Part shown: positions 21,701 to 36,700 of the stretch, piece after piece | How positions within the stretch are numbered: position 1 is the stretch's first letter | Layout of the letters: the number at the start of each line of letters is the position of its first letter | Assembly: GCA_013397935.1 (NCBI GenBank) | Contig: VZRN01005832.1 | Location: 150,966-214,965 of the forward strand | DNA length: 64,000 nucleotides | From: Dasyornis broadbenti | Lineage: Eukaryota > Chordata > Aves > Passeriformes > Dasyornithidae | Direction of reading: 5' to 3' | Translations under genes and position numbers: made by a program | The notes under the pieces: model-generated | What the model was told of the DNA's origin: nothing | Databases searched by the model: none | What the model saw: only the letters and a program-made list of their open reading frames with translations

Positions 21701-24700
21701 CTCATAAAATGATTCAGTTTAATAAAAGATGTGAACTAGAGATAGTATGCATTTTCTCAAAGATGGCAAAACTCTGCTTATTGCAATATTTAAAACTCAA
21801 TATAACAAGATAAATAAAAGAGCAATAAAATGCAATAGTTTTCTGAAACTAGCAAAAATAATGTTCTGTGCAAGATTAGACTTTATTTTCTGTTTATAAT
21901 CTCTTTTTTTCTTACGGAAAATATTTGTTTTGGGACACTGATCAATCTATAATAAATTACTAAAGGGCAATTATAATTTGCTTTGTTTAACAAAGATCTG
22001 ACAGAAAGAATTGTAGATATAAACTATGCATGGTCATTTAAAAAGTTGATCTTAAGTCTGTAGAATAATAATTAAAGAATTGTTCCGAGACATTTTACTC
22101 TTACTGTAGGAAATGCATTGTGTCTATTTTGAGCAAATATAGTGCAACTCAGTTCTCTTCTTCCCTTAGCTGAGATTTTGAAAAAATTCTAAGACTGTAA
22201 AATTATAACTTAGGACCCACCTTTTTTAGTGGAATATAGGAAGGAAAACTGCATTGCTGTAGATGAAACTTTGCAGCTGTAGAAGGCCAATTTTGTCTTT
22301 GTATAGTCAAAACATCAATTTGCATATAACTATTAAGTGTAAACATTTGGAAGAATCTTGTTTTGAAAACATGTAGTACGTGAAACCTTGCCAGCTCTTG
22401 TCTACCACTTGCATGCAGGATCAAATAAGAAAAACAATGTATTTTCTCTGAGTTTGTTCCCTGAAATTTGAAGGGAGAGGTAGAGGACATAATTATTTGT
22501 TACATACCTGGCATTCCCTATCAAAGGAATGCCATGTAAGTCTGTAAGCTGTTTATATGATAAACAATACAGCAATCTAGACCTGTTTCATTTATGTAGG
22601 AGAAGAGATGCAATCTCAAACTATGCATTTCCTTTTGAAAGCTTCTGACAAATTGTTTTCTTTCCCAAGCTTCTTAGTTCTGTTTTATTGTTGGCTGTTA
22701 TCCTGAAGATGTTGAAAAGCAATATTTTTCACCCTGTCATAATGTAATCACATGTGAATCTCATAAAGTTTGGTTTAAGTCTTTTTCTTCATGTTCATTT
22801 AATTGAATTATTAAAAACATTTAGACAACAGGAAAGATCTTCCAGCATGTTTTTCCTTAAATTCTCAATGTGTGACAAATGTATAGCATTACTGTTGGTT
22901 TTTTCCCCCTGTTTGATGCAACAGACAACAAAATGATTATGAGGGAATAAACTGTCTCTGCTAGGATTCCTTCTAATGATTAGCTGGTAGGTGGGGATGA
23001 AAGAAAAGAGAATTCTTTTTATTTTCTCTCCCCATAAGACTTACAAGTAAATGGAGAGAATACAGAGAAGGAGTTTATTCTGACATGTCAAATGCATTTA
23101 GATGGCATGGAAGAATTTTGATGTGATCCTTACCTTTACTTTTCTGGTTATATACTGAGTCTTGATAGGACAAAAACTCTGTCTTTTTGTGAGTAACTCA
23201 ATGTACAGCTTTTTTGATTCAAAATACCAGTTCCCGAAAGAAGACACTTAGTTGTATCTTCTTTCACATAAATGTACCCTTTCTCTTCTCAAAAATTCTG
23301 TACCAATCTGACCTTTGCTATATTGGGCCTGCCTCCATCCGCTATAGTAGAACATAAAGTTCATGAATAATCAGCCGGAGTAATGAGAAAAGGAAACATT
23401 TGGGAGTACTCTGTTTGCAGGAGAACAAATGTTAAGTATGATTCTCTTCTGGATGTAGGGGAAGTTGCAAACTTCTGCCACAAGGAAGAAATTGTGGACA
23501 ATATAAGGTGAAATTTCTGACTTCAGGCGAAGGAGCTGCATTCTGTCCAGTTGTTTGGGAACTGCCGCAGCTATTTGACAGACAGAAAACCAAAATCAGG
23601 CTAGAGTTTATTCATCTTAATCTGCTTCAAATATGTAGATAAAATCTAGTGCCAGATTTCTTTCTTCAGAGTGTATGACAGTTCTTTTACAACAAGGTTA
23701 TTGAACTGGAATTCTCATTATCTTTCAAACCAATAGTATCCCACAGAACATTCTTATGATTGAATTACAAAGCTCATTTACAATAATGACAGTTTTTGTT
23801 TTCAACTTGGACTTCTTGGGTTTGGATACCAGAACAGAATTTTGTTTTCCTCCTGGTGTTGACACAGAATTTCAGCATCTTAGAGTGAGATAAGGGTTTC
23901 ATTGTTAAACATGCAGTTAGTTGAGGGAGATGCTAAAGGAGAGCCAAATGAAAATTGAAACTTTGGAGGCAATACTGCAATTTAATAGGAGAAAAAACTG
24001 CTCTGTCATTTTCTGTTTGTCTCATTCAAATATCCATGAGTTGTAGTAATTTCTTAACTGCTACCCTTTGCTATGTTTATTAATCTTACTAGTCTTTAAC
24101 TCAATTTATGTAGTAGGCTTGAGGTGTTTAGAGCATAAAGGTTCTAGCATTGAAGGTTCTAGCATTCTTCTATTCAGTAAGACGTAATAGTAGCTATCAG
24201 ACAAAGTCTTCTATCTGTGTTATAAATACCTTTAATTACAGATACAGCCTTGGAGTGTTGATGTACTAATAAAGCAGTATTATTCTCATGGTAACATTAC
24301 CTTTTGGCTGCATGATTGTATAACCACACTGTTTTAGCTTCAGTCCTGCATCAAAGTAGCTATTATTTTTGAACTTTCCTTTTTAAAGGAAAGGATTCTG
24401 GCTCCTCATTGTTCCACCTCTCTCATCTTAGGAACACTGATATATTAATATTATCCTATCAAGGTATGGATCATTTTTTCCAGCAGTGATGTCTGTATAG
24501 GTGAAACACAATTGATCTATCTGAAAATGTAATTAAAAACAGGAAACAATCATCACATATCTACAACTTTAGTGGGTTTTTCAATCAACAGTTTTCCATC
24601 ATTGGAATTTCCATCATTGGTGGAAATTTTAAGAATGGTGGGAATTTAAGGATGATTGCACATAGACACAGAAAAATTGGATACCTAGAGAAATTTGGAT

Positions 24701-27700
24701 AGTTGTTATTGCAGTATAGGCAGGGCATGAGTAAATAATTACATCTCAGTGCACTAAGGTGAAAAGTCAGAGATACAAAGAATACATGGAAAATACTGGA
24801 CTTTCAAAAGACTGATAGAAATGTTAATTCTCAAAAAAATCAAAGTATTGGGAGGTATTCTGTTGAACAGGTGCTCTTAGTGTAGCATCAATGAAAGTAT
24901 AATATAGGCAGAAAAGTAATAAGCTTGAACTGATGCCTAAATATTTTTAGCTTTTTATATATTTTTCATGTATTTGTGACTTTGTAGACTGTTAATACAT
25001 AGTTATAACTTCTACTACTTTTCCTGCCCTCTTCCAAATAAACCCTTTCTAATACATTCTTGAAATTCTATTTAGTCTTGCCTTTACTCTAGTGAGGACA
25101 CTAGATCACCTTACATCATAGACACAATAAAGTGTAGGGCTAAAAGACTGGGGGGTGGGGCTCCAATGGGGCAGAACCCAGGGGAAATTACCTAACCAAC
25201 TGCTCTTCTAAGTGGACGGTATTTGTTGGATATACTAGTTAAATAACCTTTTAAAAATTGCAGAAATATTGTATCACGTGTGCATATCACCATATTGCGC
25301 ACCTTGAAAGCTTTCGATTAAAGACGTGTTTTTATGTTATCATTTTAACACTGTTTGGGAAGGTTTTGTGTTTTATTCCAGGCAACAAAACAAGTAAGAA
25401 AATACCAGGTAAAGGTAGAGAGAGATGTATTTTGAGTTTAAGAATATTTTACAAGAATTGAAGAAAATCAAAATACAAGAGAAAGATATAGAAGTGCATA
25501 TTCAGTGAATGTAAAAGGTAATGGGTGTGTGCACTGCACAGAAACTGATGGAAATAATCAAAGCAGTGGGGTAGGAGTGTTTGCTAGAGATGGATTTCTT
25601 TTAAATAAAAGGATAAAAAGTATGGAGAACAGGACTTTGCTTTCATCAAAATCACTTTGGAAAAATTCTTCAGAGGCTGACCTGGAAGGCTGCTGTAGAC
25701 ACTTGAGCCTGAATTTTCAATATAAGTATCCATGTAAGTAGTAATCTTAGATAGCTGGTTGTGAGAATTGTATTATTCCATTAAAAGCTATTACAAATTG
25801 AAGGTCTCTGTTGTTTCTGAGTGTGGTAGTCACCTAATTTATTTGCTGAATACCTGCTTTATCACCAGGAGGAGATGCTTCTGTAGGCAAGTAATGAGGA
25901 GTTATAAAAAACATGCACAAAGAAAATAAGCCTGGATGAAATTACAAAAGTGGTCTCAGTTAAAGAGCCTAATAAGTAATAATTAAAAACAAAGGTTATA
26001 TGACTTAGACCTTCATTAAAAAATGAGAGAATTGTGGTAAATGAAGGGAACTACATAGTGAATTTAGATGGACTACCATGCTTTTGGTTAATGTATTGAA
26101 ATAATGGATTGGAGTAATGAAAATGGGACAGTATTAAGCAGTAAAAAGTGCAATGTTCTGCACTTGTATGATAATGATAATTATTTCTGTCAGGAGATAG
26201 GTGTTTATAGAATGAGAATAGCTGATAAGAAGAGATCCTAAGTGTACTAAGCAGCCTTCCAGGTCAACCAGGCACTTTGTATGGCAGGGGAAATTACTAA
26301 AATAATTTGTTAATGATTCAGGTAGATTTTTATCACTATCATTTGTCTTATCAGGAATAAACGTTTTTCAAAATTTTTAAAAACAGAAAAAATTTAGTCC
26401 AGTGAAAAAAAAAAAATGTCAAAGCGGGATATCAGAAAGTGTATCTGTCTAGATTGGGCTTACCAAACAGGTTCCCTGTGTATTTCAGCTGCGTTAGAAG
26501 CTGATGAACTATATCTTGTAGTCAGCTGCTCCTGTGTGCTCTCTTTTCTCTCTCTCTCCCTCCCACTTGAATATACACTCTGTTCCTCTCACCTTCTTGC
26601 TTTACTGTAGCCTGGGTCATAGTGTCTTTCAGTGTAAATATTTAAAGTGTTCAAGCCCTCTCGCCCCATGTTTAGAACACTGCTGTTCTGCACTTCATGC
26701 AGGATGTGTTAAACAGCCTTCTTCCTACTTGTAGTGTTTTCAGGGCTGACCAAATTTTAAAGTCAAATAAGAAACAGTCATGATAGGAAAATCTCAAACG
26801 ATCTTTGTGAAGAGCAAATGAACAACACTAATTTTATGGATGTCAAATTAGTATCAAGAAGGTATTTTCCTCCAGCATTTGTCATTTTCATGAACTCTCA
26901 TCACTTTTAGTTCAAGAACACAAGAAGAATTAATTAATTCTTCTAATTCAGAAGTACATTTTTTTGTACTGTACAGAAGCACCAAGGTAGCAAAATAGCA
27001 TCTTCCAGTCTGCTTGAACTGGATTTCTTTCTCTGGATCATTTATGTCAATTCAAATAATTTCTACAGAGGCAGATTTTCACACCATTCACTGGCTCTTA
27101 GTACCTCTGATAATCTAACTCACAACAGTATGGAAAAGGCAAAATGAGCTATGTGTCTCACTACAGGAAAGCCTTTGTGGCAGATGAAGTACTGCATGGT
27201 GCAAGTTGGAATTTCTTAAAATTGACACTGCTCCCATTAAAAACTGTCACTGACAGAGCTCAAAATTTAGTTGTTAATGAGGAATATCCGTGGTTGGGCT
27301 GTCTACAGACTCATAGAAAGTGGTCTCATAGAAAGTTTTGATCAAGAATAATGGTATTTTGAATTCCTTCAGCAATTCATTTTTGTAGTAAATCTGGCAG
27401 ATGGCACAAAGGCTGTTGGAAAGGAGTGGCTGCATCTGCAGAGTAATCAGCTCCTTCAGTATAGCTGGAAATGAGAGGGGAAAAATGGAGGTGGAGGGGG
27501 AAGAAGCCTGTGAGTTATATTTCAAGGTGAGAGATTCTTCATAATAAAATATTCAACATTTCTTGAGGAATAAGGCAAGATCTTGTGTTCTGGTCTAGCT
27601 GTGGGGCTGCTGTTATAAAAATAAATAGGATTGCAAATTAAAGGAAGAGCATATCTGATTGCAGAATGTGATATATCTTAAAAGGTTTACATTGTACATA

Positions 27701-30700
27701 TGACTATATACACAGATGATAAACTTCTTTTTACTCTGATATTTCAGTCTGTGCATATGAGTTCTTATGCTGTCTCCCTTCCTTTATGAGCTCTGCAGAA
27801 ATTGGAAACGCAGCTCAGAATCAAAGAATAACAGAATTATACAATATTCTGAGTTGGAAGGGCCTCATAAAGATCATCACAGGAAGTAGTTATTTTTTTT
27901 CCCCCGGGAAATAAATTGGTTTCCGGAACCTGTTTAAACATTCTGTGAAGCATGCTGGGAACAGGATGGTGATCAAGTGACTCAGTGCCCTGTGATCATA
28001 CAGAAAATCCTTTGTGCAGCCTCATTGGTGTGTCTTTTTGTCAGGGTTAGGTTCACACCATTAACCAGATTTGAAATGAGGGAGAAGGGAAAAGGTATCT
28101 TGGGATATTTAGGAAATGTATCTTGCCTGTCATTGTAGCTGGCAGGGATGTCAATGATACCGTCTTTTTTTTCCGTATGTCTGTTCAAGGTTTTAGAAAT
28201 TTGAAAAATCTTCCAAAGATTTTAGGTTTGTTGTTGAACACTTGGGCAATCTCTGAAGTTTTTCTAGGTGAAAAAAATAAATCTTATGACCTAGGGGCCC
28301 TCTTATGAAATCAAAATGCCTTTTTGTTTGTACCTTCCCCCATTTTAAATCTGCAGATTGACAGAGATGCTTATTTAATTGTGTCATAACATAAAAGGAC
28401 CAGCAGAGCTCTATTATTATTAAATAATAATTTAATTATTAGTTCCATTGGGTACTAGGACATGTATCCTCTTGTGTCCACATTCTGGTTCTCCAGCACA
28501 AACTAGAAGAAAATGCTTGGTAAATCGGTGAAGTTAAAATGGATCCTCACCTCTTTCATTTATGCCTTTTTTTTCCTGTATAAACCAGTTAGGAGGAAAA
28601 AAGCTGAAGTATCAGAGCCTCCTGTACTTCAGGTGTGCCTTTCATGGAAACTCTCTTAGACTTTGTGTTCTTCTGTAAATGCACAGAGTAACAGTATATT
28701 CTGTAAGAGAATATATTTTTAAATGGTTTTGGTCTTTTGTCTGCACAGTAAGAGTGCTTTCCATGTTTTTAAAGAAAAATAACTTTGGGAATGTTTAACT
28801 TTTAAATGACTTTCATTGAGGAATTTTCATTTTGGTGTTTGAACCAGTGTATTAATCAAGCTGATGAGAGAACATTAGTAATCCCTAGGTGTGCTAGAGC
28901 TTCATGGATTGAAGGTATTTGTAGCAAAGAGTTATTTTGTATTTGTTACACATTCTCAGTAGGAATTGATAGAAGCACTTCGTATTGATTCCTTATAGCT
29001 GATAAACACATTTGTTCCCAGATCTCATGGTTTGTTGTATGAAAAAATTTTTCCAGATTTTTTTTTTCTGTTTAGGATTGTATTTTTATGTTTGAAGACA
29101 GTTTTGGGGTTTTTTGTTTTATTTGTTTTTCCTCCCTTTACCTATTTTATCTATCTTATATTTGTTCAAAAAGCACAGGTGGGATTGTGTTATGAACTAA
29201 AAAATTCAAGTTGATAGTTCTAACAATTCATATGAAATAAGTGAGCCAAATCATATATGATCCTTCACAAAATGAACAAACTAGAAATTAAATTATTCTG
29301 AATCTAATAAAATAATATCGGATACATTGTTGTTTTAGTTAAATAGACTAAATGGCACCAACAATTCACAGAGTTAATTAAATATGTAATTGTTATTGTT
29401 TTGTTTAGTGAGAACTACAGTAATTGAAACAGATGTCTACGTTAACAGCATTGGTCCAGTTGACCCAATCAATATGGTAAGTTCTGATTATTGACAGAAA
29501 ACATCATCTGCATGTTGCTATGGGTTAATATTATGAAATAGTTCTAATCTCATTCAAATAAGTTTCTTTATTTCTTACTGTGTATTTTTCTGCTGTTGGA
29601 TATGATTGTGGTTATTGCAGAGGTACGTTTAGTCTCTCTATTTGAAATTGTTGTAATTTTAAAAATACATTTTTTTCTTTTAAAAAAATAGGCCACACAG
29701 ACTACAATGTATCAGGTCCTTGTTTTAGTTTGTGTTGAACATTTCCACTCTGTTTGTGTATACCTGGTTTGTCTCTGGCTTAGTATGATTTCCTGGAGCT
29801 GTTCTTCAGAGCCTAAGAAAAATAACAATTGACACAACAGTTGTGAACAAAACTATTTTCAGTGAAGTGATCTATTGTTTGCTTGAGTTTTTTTTCAAAT
29901 TCAGAGAAAGAAAATTTTGAAATTAACTCTTTTGCCCTCCCTTTTCCATTTAGTCTTCTGTGTCCTTTTCAGTGTGTGTGTGTTGTGTGTATTGAATTTG
30001 CATGGCAGAGAAGGGTTTTTTCCAGAGGCTGGAGGATGCCAGTGCAGGGGGCTTCTGAGCATTTTCTGAGATCACAGTAATTCTCAATTATTATTAAAGA
30101 TCTTGTGATTGAGACATATGTCATCATGTCTGGGTGTGGAATAGCGACTTTCAGTGATGGGAAGCCAAGCAAGAAAAACCAATGATACTTAGATACTACA
30201 GATAAAGATGCAGATCTGTGGCAAAGGATATTCATTCTAGCATAGTGGTCGAGCAAGCTTAGGGTTGTCATTACCTGGGGCTGTGCCTGGGAAGTCCATG
30301 TCTCAGGCCAGGACTGTGTGTAATGAAATGTGTGATAGAGCACAAGAGTGATGGAGCGGGGAAAATTTTCTGACTTCCCCATCCGGTGTAAGTGGTATCC
30401 TTGTTTTTTGTCTGCCTCCCTTCTGCAGTCTTTCTCTTTTGTTTCTCTCTGTCCAATCCTCTTCTGGAGGAACTTACCGTGGAAGCAAACTGTGAGGATG
30501 TGTAAGGAGGATCTAGGAAGTGGTAGAGACTTCTTTTTCAGTAACCTTTGTTAAACTATGTAACCTAAGTTACCCTCAGTAACCTTTCAGCCTGTGGCCA
30601 GTGGGAATTGCACACACTGGAACTGAACATGAGAAATGCTTACAGCTTTGGTTTTCTACTTTTAAAGAATCAGCACCTGGCTGGCTTTGCAGAATAACCC

Positions 30701-33700
30701 TGCCCCATCACCCATGCCCTCCTCTTGTCTCTGCAGCCTCTGGGCGGTCTTCTAGCTATGGCTCAGCTATGAACCATGACCTTTTCTGTGCCCACATCTG
30801 CCTTCTGCTTGTTCAGCCCAGAGCCTGGGAGTATCAGCCATGGAACTATTTCATGTCAGCTATTTAGAGGCCTCTCCATATCTGCTAGAGCTCTGCTAGA
30901 GCTGGATGATGATGTCCTTGCCATGCTGCTAGTAAAAGCCAGTCATACTGGCTTATAGTCCAAGGTACGGATTGGCATCCTGCTGAAAAGGCATATTACT
31001 TCACTGGAGAGCAGGGTTCTAATAGTTAATAATGTATATCAACCTGATGTTTCTCTCTGACCTTCTGATTTCTCTTAAAAGAAAAAAAATGAAGCATGCC
31101 ATCAAAGGGTAATACTAAGATATAGAACTTTAAAAACTATTCTATGCTTTTAAAAAATTGACACAAAACTACTTAGCAATTTAAATTACAGTGTAAAACC
31201 ACTGTGGCCTTCATAAAAGGGCAGTTGCTTTCACTGGGCTTGGACTTCAAGAACATGGCTTGTATGAGCATATAACATCAGTAGAGAGATCAAACATTTA
31301 TAAAAATAAGTACAATCGTATATTTGCAAAGAATTTGATTAAGATTTAAAAAAATTAAGATTTTTATTTTGGGAAACAACATTCTCAGCAAAATAAATAA
31401 TAAAGAATTTTACCCTGTAAGCTCTCTTTATGTGAGCTGCTGGTTTCATTAGGAAGGCACTTTCCCAGGAGTCAATATTGTTTGATATTTTTAACCAATA
31501 ATCCAAAAATTGCTTCCATTTCAAGGGCTGTCCTTAGCCCCTCATTTGATCACTTAGTAAGAGAATACATTATCTGTGATTTCCAATCCCCACTGGATTA
31601 CTCATTTGCCAGATATGTTAATTCACTCTGGCAAATTATGTCCTTTAACTATTAAGTTTGGATACAATGTGGCATGATGTAGAGGCTATTTTTTCTTACA
31701 AAGATGCTGAAGCAGCATATCAAGGGAGTATGTTTGTCTGAAAGCTTTAGAGAACACATTCTATGAGAGGAAACAGACTTGGTTTTTTAAACGTCTGATT
31801 TCCTCTTACTATTTGATAAACTTCACTTTTGTAAGTGAGGTCTATACATGACATTCATTAGAATTTATTTTTGAAGGATGTTGTATTTTGGCTTTTACTA
31901 TTTAGCAAGATCCACACAACATTTTAGATGCCACAGTCACTCCATGATTAAGATACATTTTCCTAGAGCTTGTGATCTCTTCAGGCATCTTTAACCTGAG
32001 TAAACACTATATCGGTGGAGTATTTAGACTTTCAATACTAAGTCTAAAGATTTTTGAATCTGTGTTTTAGTGGTAACCTGTGCTATGCTTATGCAACAAC
32101 CATGTAAAATGCAGCTAAGTGCCATTAGATGACACATGCAGGACAGCCAGGATATCAAGCCCAGCCAACATGGTGGTGAATTTTAAGTATCCTTTGACTT
32201 CTAAATTCCAGTTCATTCTCTAGGTGCACTAACTAGCTGCATATTTTTATTTTTATTTTTTCAAGGTATTCAAGTATCAGTGGAATCAGTATCCTAATAG
32301 AGATTACTCAATATTATTGCACTTTTGGAGGGTACTTTGTGGCCAGGTGTATCACTGCTCTTAATCTACTAGTCACTAAATTTGCACTGAAGGTTTGAAG
32401 GTTTGTACTCTTACTTTACAATGCAATTAATTTACGTGAAGTGCGCTAGAATACAAGTAATTGTGACCTGAAGATAAATTACCTAAATGTACCCTGAAAT
32501 CCAGTACTTAAAGATACACACTCTTTCTGTGCATTTTTCTGTAAAACAATGTGGTTTAAACTCTGCTTTGGAATTGCATTAAATGTTGTGTTACTCATTG
32601 ATACTGGATTTAGCAAGGCCTTGATCCTGCAAATACCTAGTCAGTTTACATGTGTGGTCATGGACTTCACGTCACATCGACTTAAGGATTTAACAAATGC
32701 TATAGAAAAAAATCCAAAGTACGGATTGTCTAAAAGGAAAGATATGAACTCTCTTTCTCCCTCCTTGTCAAACTGTTACAGAGCTGTGTGTCTAAATGAA
32801 CATAGCTCCCTTACAAGAAATGTAAACACAATAAATCAGTGTTATCCAAATGCTGCAATAATAGTAATATTTCAGGACTGGGTGAACACTGCTTGATAAA
32901 TCTTGCTGTGATTTGTGAAATACACCTGAAGCTTTTCCAGGAGGTTAGAATTGCTTTCACATGTGAAGACTGTTCTGAGGAGAACCATTGTCTCTATGAG
33001 CTTTGTGACGACAGACTGCAAGGAAGATCATGAGGGATGCGCTTTGGCCCATATTTGAGAATTTATGAGGTTTTCTGAAGGTTGTGTGGATTCAGTGTGC
33101 AAGCAACGGAAATTTTTGGAAAGTCAAGTGTGTGCACTTCATGTAAATTGGTTTAATTCTCTTTCAAATGGCAGCTATTCTGTGATCTATTTATTCATAA
33201 AACAGGACAAAAGTACAAACGAGTCTTTGAATATTACCTGTGTCTTATTATACAGCATCTTCTTTGAAATAAGCTAGACTAATATTTTTTCCCAACCTAC
33301 TCTTTTATTTCAATCAGGGAAGATAGATTCCAATCATTGTGGTGCCTGTCAGCACTGCAAGTGATCACAGTTAATTGGCTTACTCAGATGACTATTTGAG
33401 ATTGATGGACATTGTTCATTTACAGCAGCTGAGAAAATATTCCTTCAGTAGGCTTGAGCATTGATTTTTACTGTTATGGAATATACTTAAAAGTCAAACC
33501 CCATATTTCTGCTAGCATTTCTTATGTTACCAGCTCTAGAAACTGACTAGTACTTCACAAGTACAATTTCATGATTGTCCTCTCTTCCCCCCCCCCCCCC
33601 CCCCGCAAAAAAAAAAAGATTATCTTAAATTGATTAATCTGGTTCTTGCAGTTTGGTTACTGCAACTGCAAGATAGCTCTAGGCTTATCTTGTTCAGTTT

Positions 33701-36700
33701 CAGGGGAATTGGCTAAATACATGTAGCATTCTGCTCATACTGGCTCAGCATAGCAGTTCCTGTGTTGCTCCCAATTTCTGTGGTCAATTTGAAGGGAACG
33801 GTGAGGGGCGAGGGAAAATGCAGTTACTGTACAACTGATAAGTGTTGCTGTAGCCTTCTGAAACCAAAGCAGAGAACAGACATCTTTTCAGTCCCAACTT
33901 TAAACAGCATTCAGTATTTTTCCTGTTTTCAGCTGCAGTTTACCCATCGCCCCTTCAAAGGTATGAAGCCAGGAGAGGTACTGAAGATTCCACACGAGTC
34001 ACTAGGAAAATCTATGCTCTTTGCTGTGAAAGATGGCCTAATTTCTGTGTGCCATATAATAGCAATGTTATTATGTAAGGCTGAAGGCTTTTTGTGCTGT
34101 GGTTGATTCTTAAATCTTAGCTTATTTCATGCTTTAGGAAATACTGGTTTTATATGGTACCATTGCATCACTTAAGCCACAGATGGCATGGTTGCAGTAA
34201 TGACAATAGTCAATATAGTAATAGTAGTAGTATTACTACTACTACTACAACTACTGTTTATTTTTACTTCACTCCCCTGATTTCAGTAGAGTGTGACAGC
34301 ATACTGATTGAAAATCCAATTTATATCATCTCAGATTCTTAGCATTCACAGCCAGAGCAATAACCAAACTGCCTCTGAACTATCTGAGATTTCATATGTA
34401 AGTACTCTGTGGTTGCAGAGCACTTATCTGTGATTTTGTAATTTGTTAAAAAAATGGCAGAAGTGCTGAGCTGTGGATGTTACTAGGGATAGACAACAAT
34501 TCTGAAAAAGCTTTCTTTTTATCTGTGGACAATCAGTCAGTGTGTTGTGATGAAGTCTCTTAGTTTCTTGTGTTCCTAACACTTGATCTCTTTAAGTATT
34601 GATGTGAATGTATTTCTTAAAGCTCTTCCTTTGGTGCTTCTGCACATTATGTCTTCCGTGGTCACCTTCTCTTCTCCTGCTCTCAGTTCCTTCTTGGAAG
34701 TTTCGTACGCACATTCAGTCACCTTTCTGTGTCAGTTGCCTGCTATTCTGTGTCTCCTCTTGTCCAGCCTAAAATACTGTCTTGTGTCACTCATACGTGT
34801 TCACAGTTGTTTTGTTAACTCAGTATGGTTGAATCATAGCTTTAAAGCCTACAACTTTTCACCTCTTCCACACTCTCAGTTGCTGTGAATAATCACTATT
34901 CCATGTCATTGAGGATAGAAATCTAAAAATTTTCTATGATGTGATGGATCTTAGAATCAGGGGTAGGGTCTCAGTTTTAGTCTTGCAAATTCTGTATGGA
35001 AAGGGATTTTATATTTCTTTACTTTTTAATCTGTCACATGGAAACTCTTGTCCAAATTCCCATTGTTACACTAATATACTTCTGTAGCCTTTCCAGTAGC
35101 AGCTTGGCTCAACTCATATAATCTAGAGATGTCCTACAGATAGAAATTTCCACTTTTTCTACTGGCTTATCTCTTGCTCGAGTTCTTCCTTTGTCTTCTC
35201 TTTCATTGGATCTCACAATAAACAGTTCCCTTTCACTTTCAAGGTACTTCAAAACCTGTCCTCAGTGATTTTTAGCTGATTTTTTTTTTCCCTCAGGAGG
35301 CCATTTCCTGCCTCAGATCTTGCTAGTTTCTGCTCCCATACTTTCAACTTTTCATATCAGTTTCTCCCAAGCTGCCCTTTATGCTTGAAAGAAACTTTCT
35401 ATAAATGTCTGCAAAGCCACTTCATTGTTTCTCATTATGTTTCTGTTTAAACTTACTTTTCCTTTCTTCCATTTCCTGTTGTTTTTTGTTTTGTTTTGGT
35501 TTGGTTTTTTTGGTGAAGGTTACAAAATATCACAAAGAATTACGCTCGTATTGTGCTAAAGTTGCTATCTATAATTATGCCCCTGTTGGCTTTCTAAATC
35601 TTGTCGTTTATGTTATATTCAAACCACAAGCTCCTTGCAGAGGTTATGTATCCTGTATGAGCTGTATTGAGCGCCTGCACAGTTCAGTTGTGATCTGAGA
35701 TGATCTAAACCAAGAGTACTGTTAATGTAAGTATTACATAGCACTTCACCAAGAAGGTGAAGGTATTGACTAGTGTTAAAGCTAACCCAAACAGCACTTT
35801 ACTCCTCCTTTTCACCCCAAAGCTGCACAGACTACTTGTCTGCTCTGATGTACAGTTTATTGTTACTTCCTGTGCCCTAATATCTTCTCCAAATACTGTC
35901 TTCTTCAGCTGTGTTGTCTCCCTTGTGTCTGCAGCTAAGACAAGCTGCATTTAGTTTTTTGTCTGTACCTCTTATCTCTGTGTCAACTCTAAGATAAATA
36001 TTTTGAAGAACATTACACACTTGTTCTTTGTTATTAATTCCTTATCTGTCTGTCTATATGGAAAAGCATTGTGCTGCGCTCCAGTTGTGGAAATAATTCA
36101 ACTTGCCTAGATTTGAGCTGGAATTTGGGGAAGAAAGGCAGGAGGTGTGCTTTGATTGTTGCAATGGCTTGTAACCCCTGGTGCAATAGAGGCTGAGGCC
36201 AGCAATGGCTCTTATCGCAGAGGTATTCATGGTTGTGCACAAGAGAAAACTGATGTCATTCCCTGGCCCCTACAAGGGCTGCTGTCAGGGTCTGTGCTGA
36301 CACTGCAAAACCTCATTCTCTTTTAAAAGCTAGGAAGCTACAGCAGGATTTTTTTCCTCACAGTGCATGCTATGGGAAGTTCACTTTGCTGAGAGGGGAA
36401 CAGTCTGGAACCGCTCTCCTGCAGTAGCAACTCCAAACTGTTTGCCAAGAAAGGAGATGTACCCTTTGTTGCCTTACTCCCTTGGCAGTAAGTCCTGCAC
36501 TGACAAAGTAGCTATTAAGAAATTGAATATGCTTTTGCTAATAGGTGAATGCAACTTCACTGCCTGTTGATCTTGGTTTTCAGTTTATTCTGATTTTGCA
36601 TGATTTTAAATTTCAAGTCTTTCACATCTGGGTGATTATTTAGACCACCATGGAGAATGCATGTTTAAAACACTTTTTTGGACTATTTTGAAGTGTGTCT

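Larger units (their letters stand above)
21696..29408 (+). other. GABRG1: GABRG1 intron 2 (7.7 kb)
   Basis: GTAAGC to TTTAG. AT-rich DNA with a 9-bp-stem hairpin at 22509-22534, a direct repeat at 24137-24166 and a short reversed CR1 end at 27818-27885. I recognise nothing else. Confidence 0.85.

Noticed and set aside
32549..32896. 115-codon open frame in intron 3
   Set aside because: No recognisable domain, no flanking gene features, and within the size range of chance frames in 64 kb.
34583..34888. 101-codon hydrophobic open frame in intron 3
   Set aside because: No start context, domain or splice support; the Leu/Ser/Phe bias fits T/C-rich intronic sequence.
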